Below are positions 6,599-10,687 of a stretch of DNA of 10,687 nt, one piece after another. The stretch is from positions 1 to 10,687 of the forward strand of contig USJU01000049.1 in the NCBI GenBank assembly GCA_900555085.1. Reading direction: 5' to 3'. Both the position numbers and the translations under genes were made by a program. Below the pieces are notes generated by a model. That model searched no databases and was not told the DNA's origin. It saw only the letters and a program-made list of their open reading frames with translations. The DNA comes from an uncultured Clostridium sp. Lineage in GTDB: Bacteria; Bacillota; Clostridia; TANB77; CAG-508. The stretch's first letter is position 1; each line of letters begins with the position of its first letter.

Positions 6599-6946
6599 TT
6601 ATCCAACTATTTTTTCACCTAATTTTTTACCTGCAAGTAGGTGAAAATGTAAATGCATTACTTCTTGTCCTGCATCTTTTCCGCAATTTGTAATTACTCT
6701 ATATCCTGTTTTGTCTATTCCTTGAGTTTTTGCTATTTCTTTTATTTTTGTAAATATTTTTCCAACTAGTACTTCATCTTCTGTTTTTATATCATTAACA
6801 CATTCAATATGTTTTTTTGGTATAACTAAAATATGAATAGGTGCAGCTGGCTGTATATCTTTAAACGCTAATATTTCTTCATCTTCATATACAATATCTG
6901 CTGGTATTTCTTTTTTTGCTATTTTGCAAAATAAACAATCTTCCAT
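6599..6946 (-). CDS. HIT-family nucleotide hydrolase/transferase (HINT type)
   Basis: This 115-residue protein covers the whole histidine-triad fold. The triad His98-Leu-His100-Phe-His102-Leu-Leu is near the C-terminus, with Asn87 in the conserved R-V-I-T-N-C-G stretch. N-terminal Cys4 and Cys7 (C-L-F-C-K-I) with His46 are in the place of a structural zinc site known in Bacillus HIT. Members hydrolyse adenosine or guanosine phosphoramidates and related nucleotides in the cytoplasm; the cellular substrate is usually unknown. Two ATGs nine bases apart compete (M-K-K-M-E-D). The AAAGG at 6956-6960 directly abuts the first but is well spaced (about 8 bases) for the second at 6944-6946, so the shorter form is preferred. 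It probably shares the transcript that starts before 7469. Confidence 0.93.
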   Translation of the reverse strand: MEDCLFCKIAKKEIPADIVYEDEEILAFKDIQPAAPIHILVIPKKHIECVNDIKTEDEVLVGKIFTKIKEIAKTQGIDKTGYRVITNCGKDAGQEVMHLHFHLLAGKKLGEKIVG

Positions 6947-6989
6947 TTTTTTCATCCTTTCTTTTTTATATTTTCCTTATGTTATATAT

Positions 6990-7469
6990 TTATTCATCAA
7001 CATTTTCTAGCTTGTCTTCTTTTTGTTTTACATGAAATAATTTTTTAAAGAAATTTATAATTTTTCTATACAAGCTCTCTTTTTTCACTTCAACTAAAGC
7101 AAGTTGTTCTTCCTGTTCTTGGTCTTTATTTTGATGAACTATTTCTTCAATATTGTTTTCTGTATTTTCTTCTAGCTCAACATCTTCTTCAAATTCTTGT
7201 TTTGTTTTATCTTCTTGTGGTTTCATTATATATTCTCTAAAAATACCCATTAACATTGCTCTTGCTGTTTCACTAATATCTTCATTTTCAAAAGACATAT
7301 ACGAATTTGTTTCAAATTTATAATCTTTATCTTTTTTATTCTCCAAGGCTTCCATTAATTCCTTAGGAATTTTTGCCATATCCTCTGGTGGAGCATCTTT
7401 TAATATTTCTAGCACTTCTGTACATGCTCTTGCATACATTTTTTGTTCTTCCTCATTTGTTTCTTCCAT
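6990..7469 (-). CDS. small acidic protein of unknown function
   Basis: I do not recognise a named family; similar N-terminal domains occur in clostridial hypothetical proteins. The 159-residue protein has three parts. Residues 10-83 look like a compact helical domain (M-Y-A-R-A-C-T-E-V-L-E-I-L, then I-P-K-E-L, then S-E-T-A-R-A-M-L-M-G-I-F-R-E-Y). Residues 84-126 are a Glu/Gln/Asn-rich, probably disordered linker. Residues 127-150 form a basic amphipathic helix (Y-R-K-I-I-N-F-F-K-K-L-F) that could bind a membrane or a partner. There is no signal peptide. The start has GGGAG seven bases upstream. It is the first gene after a strong promoter and lies 43 bases before the HIT start. Confidence 0.8.
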   Translation of the reverse strand: MEETNEEEQKMYARACTEVLEILKDAPPEDMAKIPKELMEALENKKDKDYKFETNSYMSFENEDISETARAMLMGIFREYIMKPQEDKTKQEFEEDVELEENTENNIEEIVHQNKDQEQEEQLALVEVKKESLYRKIINFFKKLFHVKQKEDKLENVDE

Positions 7470-7497
7470 TTTATTACTCCCTTACTTTTCTTACCAC

Positions 7498-7526
7498 ATT
7501 TTATATTTACTTATTCTTATTGTCAA
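7498..7526 (-). promoter_or_regulatory. strong sigma-A promoter for the unknown protein-HIT-fba genes
   Basis: A perfect TTGACA (7521-7526) is followed by 17 bases and TAAAAT (7498-7503; five of six). The -35 box lies four bases after the spoIIP stop. The predicted start is near 7490, giving a leader of about 20 bases. It separates vegetative expression of the glycolytic gene from the sporulation gene upstream. Confidence 0.7.
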
Positions 7527-7530
7527 GTGA

Positions 7531-8613
7531 TTATTTTGCAATTTCGCTAAATACTTTCGATAGGTATTTCATACTTGTTAAACATTCTTCCATTGTGTTT
7601 CCTGTTGCTCCTACTTCTATTATTGTTGCTGCATCTGATACGTTTTGATTATACCTTGAATTTCTTAGAATTATTGGCTTAAAAAGTCCTGGATACATTT
7701 CATTTGCTTTTTGTTGAACTGCTACTGCAAATTTTAGATTTCGTTGCCAGTTTGGATGTTCCATTCCTCCTCCATCTGTTCCTATTACAAACATTAGCTG
7801 TGCTGCATATTCTTCTCCAATTTTTACTTTTGGAGCATAATTACTATTTGCTCCTACAGCATCTCTGTGTAAGTCTATTATCATTTGTGCATTTGTTCCA
7901 TTATTTATTATATTTGTAATTGTATTCATAGAACGTCCATATGAACCTGTATATGCAGGATAATCGTGATATGTTTTGTCGTGTACTACGTTATATCCAT
8001 AATTTGTAAGATAATTAGTTAATTCGTCTCCAACTCTTGCAACTGTAAAGTTTAAATCTGTTGTTCTATAAGTGCCTGTTTGTTCGTAATTATAATTTTC
8101 TGTTGGAGTATAGCTTTCACAAGTATGTGTATGATATATTATAATGTCTTTTTTATTTGTTAACTCAAAATTTGGTGTTAAAATATCTTCTGTTAAATCG
8201 TATTTTGTTCCATTTTTTATTTGTACACTTCCATATGTATTTGTAAATTTATTTTCTATTCCACTATCTACAACCTCTGTGCTTACTCCTGTTTGTGCTT
8301 CTTCAAGCTTCTTGTCACTTGTAGGTGTTTCTGCTTGGATATTATCTTCTTTTTTTAATTTTATATAACCTAATTCCATTTCTAATATTTTTGTTATTTC
8401 ACTCGTTTTCGCTTTTTCTTTTTCCTCTTTTTCATCCGTTTTGGAAACTTCTGGAATTACAGAACCTAAACACTCTGTTAAGGCTGTTTTATTTATAAAT
8501 TTTTTATCTTTATTTAAATTTAAAAAATATCTAGCAATTAATATAAACACTGAAATAATCAGTATTATACAAGCTAGATATTTTATTATATCTTTAAATT
8601 TTATAACTAACAT
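7531..8613 (-). CDS. spoIIP: stage II sporulation protein P
   Basis: SpoIIP is a membrane-anchored, zinc-dependent peptidoglycan amidase/endopeptidase that works with SpoIID and SpoIIM to thin septal wall so the mother cell can engulf the forespore. This 360-residue protein has one N-terminal membrane helix (about 10-31), a charged Lys/Glu/Thr-rich linker (50-125) and the catalytic domain from about 150. Candidate zinc and catalytic residues are His161 and Glu166 (Y-H-T-H-T-C-E-S-Y), His249 (I-D-L-H-R-D-A) and Glu333 (I-I-E-V-G-A). The protein is slightly shorter than the Bacillus form. An ATG at 8629-8631 is in frame but overlaps the Shine-Dalgarno AAAGGAG (8621-8627); the ATG at 8611-8613, seven bases downstream, gives a better spaced start and is chosen. 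It shows the organism is a spore former. Confidence 0.94.
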   Translation of the reverse strand: MLVIKFKDIIKYLACIILIISVFILIARYFLNLNKDKKFINKTALTECLGSVIPEVSKTDEKEEKEKAKTSEITKILEMELGYIKLKKEDNIQAETPTSDKKLEEAQTGVSTEVVDSGIENKFTNTYGSVQIKNGTKYDLTEDILTPNFELTNKKDIIIYHTHTCESYTPTENYNYEQTGTYRTTDLNFTVARVGDELTNYLTNYGYNVVHDKTYHDYPAYTGSYGRSMNTITNIINNGTNAQMIIDLHRDAVGANSNYAPKVKIGEEYAAQLMFVIGTDGGGMEHPNWQRNLKFAVAVQQKANEMYPGLFKPIILRNSRYNQNVSDAATIIEVGATGNTMEECLTSMKYLSKVFSEIAK

Positions 8614-8621
8614 TATATTTC

Positions 8622-8661
8622 TCCTTTGCATATATATATCTTATAAAATATATGCAAAGGA
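8622..8661 (-). promoter_or_regulatory. inverted repeat that covers the spoIIP ribosome binding site
   Basis: Arms TCCTTTGCATATAT (8648-8661 read on the minus strand) and ATATATGCAAAGGA (8622-8635) are perfect 14-base complements with a 12-base loop. The second arm contains the AAAGGA of the spoIIP Shine-Dalgarno, and the first arm is its exact anti-sequence. In a transcript that reads in from upstream, the RNA hairpin would hide the ribosome binding site. The same palindrome could instead be an operator. No U-tract follows it on the spoIIP strand. Confidence 0.6.
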
Positions 8662-8682
8662 ATATTTTTTAGAACTTTGTTT

Positions 8683-10680
8683 CTATTCTCCCACTGTGTA
8701 TTTCATAATCCAATATCCTGTTAGTTCTTTTCCATCGAATGTAAATGCCTCTGGTATTTGGTATCCTTCGCTATGCTCTGTTGTTTCTCCTTGTAAGAAT
8801 CTAACATCTGTTCTAGCTGAGCTTGGTTGTGCTTGTTGACTACTTGTTATTCTAAATTCATATCTTGGTATCCAAGTATAGTATATTTCTTTACCATTTG
8901 CTTTTACAACTATATTAGCCCATTTACTATTACTGTAATCATACCAATTTTTTGGTGCATTACTTCCGTCGCTTTTTATTTTGTCTCCTACATTTTCTTT
9001 TCCACTTTCGTCGTATACTACGTAATATGTGCAATCTTCAATAAATCCTGTTAATTCTGGTTTATTGGCATCTATTGTTTTTATTTGTTTTACTATTGTT
9101 CCTACATATTGGTCAGATGCATTTCTTACTTCAACTAACACCGTATACAGAGTATTGCTACTTAATCCTGTGTATTCAAACCAGTCGTTTGCACTTGTTT
9201 TTTCGCCTTTATATTCTCCATTTAAGTAGTATCTATATGTTTGTCCATCTGCTTTTAATGTTCCTGTTATTCCTTTTGTTTTTATACTACTGCTTGTTGC
9301 TGCAACTTCTGTATCAAACGTTGGCGCAGCTTCATCTCCTACTGTATACTTCATTATCCAATATCCTGTTAGTTCTTTCCCATCAAACGTAAATGCTTCT
9401 GGTATTTGGTATCCTGCTGGAATATCTTTTGAAGTACCACTTAAAAATCTTACATTACTTCTTTCGTTTGTTTGGTCTAATGAGAAGCAATATCTTGGTA
9501 TCCATGTGTAATATGTTTCTAGGCCATTATTTCTTGTTACTATATTTGCCCATCTACTTTCTCCATATTCATACCAATTTTCTGGCATTGCTTGTGTTAT
9601 AGGAACTGTACTATGTTCGTTATTGTTATCATCATATGTTACATAGAAGGTTGTTTCTGGATTAAACCCTGTAAATTCTGGTTTGTTTACTACTGCTGGT
9701 TGATATTCTTTTGTCATACTTCCTACTATTTCACCATTTGCATTTAATCCTGTTATGTTTATTGAATTATTTCCTGCTTTTATGCTATCTACTGTAACTG
9801 TTTCAGATTCACTTGTAATTGTTTTTACAATATTTCCGTTTACAGCTACTTTAAATTCTGCAATTGGATTACTTTTTGTAACAGATGTGTTTAAAGTTAT
9901 ATTTTTTATTGTTAGTTTTCCTTTGTTAACACTTATTTCGTAATTAATTGTTGAAGGCGTGCTTATATCTCCTACTGTGTATTTCATTATCCAATATCCT
10001 GGCAATTCTTTGCCATCGAATGTAAATGCTTCTGGAATTTGGTATCCTTCAGACTTTAAAGTTTCCCATGTTGTTACATTTCCATTTTCGTCTTTATAAT
10101 TGTTTTCGCAATCTATAAATTTTACATCGCTTCTTTCGTTTGTTTGGTCTAATGTAAAACAATATCTTGGTATCCATGTGTAATATATTTCTGTACCATT
10201 ATCTTCTACTATTATATTTGCCCATTTGCTTTGTCTATAACTATACCAATCGTCTGTTGGTCTTTGATCTACCCAATTCTTTGGTGTTAAATATCCCTTT
10301 TCGTTTTGTACTAAATATCTTGTTTTTTGAGCTATAAATCCTTCGTTTAGTTTTGGTGTACATACATATATTCCATCAACTAATTCGTAATTACCATTTC
10401 TTACTACAATGCCTTCTTGTTTTTCTACTTTTAGTACTTTTATTCCTAAATCGTTACACCATTTTTCTTGATTTGCATTATTAGATAATTCATCATTTGC
10501 TACATAGCATATTTCGCCTTTATATACAGCAACATATTCTTTAGCTTCTTTTTTTATATCTTTTATTATATCTGTTATAGCAATATTTACATCATCTGCA
10601 GTTATATCTAATACAACTTCTTGCTCTATTGCACTTTTTAAAGGCTCGCCTGAATTTATTCCACTTGTATCTGTATTCAT
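8683..10680 (-). CDS. three-module, probably surface-exposed protein of unknown function (5' end likely cut)
   Basis: I do not recognise a named family. The visible 665 residues contain three copies of a module (144-237, 368-449, 578-664) with a W-Y-x-Y start, K-W-A-N-I, Y-Y-T-W-I-P-R-Y and a near-invariant G-Y-Q-I-P-E-A-F-T-F-D-G-K-E-L...G-Y-W-I-M-K-Y-T-V-G. Linkers 238-335 and 450-538 are beta-rich and resemble fibronectin type III domains (for example F-E-Y-T-G-L-S-S-N-T-L-Y-T-V). Each later module is introduced by N-K-P-E-(F/L)-T-G-F. The N-terminal 20-85 region has G-E-I-C-Y-V and K-W-C-N-D-L-G-I. The ATG at 10678-10680 has no Shine-Dalgarno in the seven remaining bases and the frame stays open, so the true start, and any signal or pilin-like anchor, probably lies outside. 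It stops right after module 3 with TAG. Confidence 0.72.
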   Translation of the reverse strand: MNTDTSGINSGEPLKSAIEQEVVLDITADDVNIAITDIIKDIKKEAKEYVAVYKGEICYVANDELSNNANQEKWCNDLGIKVLKVEKQEGIVVRNGNYELVDGIYVCTPKLNEGFIAQKTRYLVQNEKGYLTPKNWVDQRPTDDWYSYRQSKWANIIVEDNGTEIYYTWIPRYCFTLDQTNERSDVKFIDCENNYKDENGNVTTWETLKSEGYQIPEAFTFDGKELPGYWIMKYTVGDISTPSTINYEISVNKGKLTIKNITLNTSVTKSNPIAEFKVAVNGNIVKTITSESETVTVDSIKAGNNSINITGLNANGEIVGSMTKEYQPAVVNKPEFTGFNPETTFYVTYDDNNNEHSTVPITQAMPENWYEYGESRWANIVTRNNGLETYYTWIPRYCFSLDQTNERSNVRFLSGTSKDIPAGYQIPEAFTFDGKELTGYWIMKYTVGDEAAPTFDTEVAATSSSIKTKGITGTLKADGQTYRYYLNGEYKGEKTSANDWFEYTGLSSNTLYTVLVEVRNASDQYVGTIVKQIKTIDANKPELTGFIEDCTYYVVYDESGKENVGDKIKSDGSNAPKNWYDYSNSKWANIVVKANGKEIYYTWIPRYEFRITSSQQAQPSSARTDVRFLQGETTEHSEGYQIPEAFTFDGKELTGYWIMKYTVGE
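8686..8949 (-). repeat. module repeat 3 of the surface-like protein
   Basis: Encodes residues 578-665. It differs from the others by an insert-like I-T-S-S-Q-Q-A-Q-P-S-S-A-R before the conserved D-V-R-F-L, and has Glu in place of Cys after Y-Y-T-W-I-P-R-Y. It is the C-terminus of the protein. Confidence 0.8.
9334..9579 (-). repeat. module repeat 2 of the surface-like protein
   Basis: Encodes residues 368-449. Its C-terminal half is identical in protein to module 3 over the stretch from G-Y-Q-I-P to Y-T-V-G, while the DNA differs mainly at third codon positions. Confidence 0.8.
9967..10251 (-). repeat. module repeat 1 of the surface-like protein
   Basis: Encodes residues 144-238. It has a longer middle loop (C-E-N-N-Y-K-D-E-N-G region) than modules 2 and 3 but shares L-D-Q-T-N-E-R-S with module 2, and has Pro for Thr in K-E-L-P-G-Y-W. 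Confidence 0.8.
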
Positions 10681-10687
10681 TGTTTCT

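Noticed and set aside
8614..8631. Earlier ATG for spoIIP six codons upstream
   Set aside because: The extra codons would be made from the ribosome binding site itself, and no other Shine-Dalgarno precedes that ATG at good spacing.
8622..8670. Intrinsic terminator on the plus strand (palindrome followed by AATATTTTTT)
   Set aside because: The shape fits, but there is no plus-strand gene for it to terminate; on the minus strand no U-run follows the hairpin.
8683..10251. CRISPR-like or tandem DNA array
   Set aside because: The repeated blocks are long, coding, diverged at silent sites and separated by coding linkers of different length; they are protein modules.

Overview
The window carries at least seven genes and one likely structural RNA, all read from the minus strand. 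Most of it (about 1,745 to 10,687) is very AT-rich; sampled lines are near 27% G+C. It encodes a heterodimer-type ABC exporter half, class II fructose-bisphosphate aldolase, a HIT hydrolase and the sporulation amidase SpoIIP. This points to an uncultured low-GC, spore-forming clostridial Firmicute, probably gut-associated. The first ~1,740 bases differ: sampled lines are 40-50% G+C, codons such as CTG are common, and the content resembles a Lachnospiraceae-like efflux locus (TetR-type regulator end, TolC-like protein, start of a further gene).

Layout in the direction of transcription, from high to low coordinate. (1) 8683-10680: a probably 5'-truncated protein with three copies of a WANI...YYTWIPRY...GYWIMKYTVG module separated by fibronectin-III-like linkers. 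(2) 7531-8613: spoIIP, whose ribosome-binding site lies inside a 14-bp inverted repeat. (3) A promoter with a perfect TTGACA box, then a small acidic protein of unknown function (6990-7469), a HIT protein (6599-6946) and fba (5593-6522). (4) 5010-5592: a gene-free stretch with a 6S-like RNA (about 5178-5356), a palindromic repeat module and one of two related hairpin repeats; the other copy lies between the HIT gene and fba. (5) 2775-5009: an ABC exporter half with a degenerate ATPase site, directly followed by its partner (start 2774).

The partner gene is the main anomaly. It is a normal ABC membrane domain up to about residue 345-348 and then runs in frame into what looks like the C-terminal half of a TetR-family regulator, so the entire ATPase domain is missing. 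Base composition and codon use change at the same point, at a GAA-repeat microhomology (about 1731-1742). This is best read as a junction between two genomes, either an assembly chimera or a recent recombination, and not as a new fusion protein. The gene content on the two sides should not be taken as one operon until the junction is confirmed.

I found no tRNA, rRNA, CRISPR array, transposase or phage gene. The best candidates for less-described biology are the three-module surface-like protein, the hairpin that could block spoIIP translation, and the pair of hairpin repeats whose arms differ in sequence but still pair.
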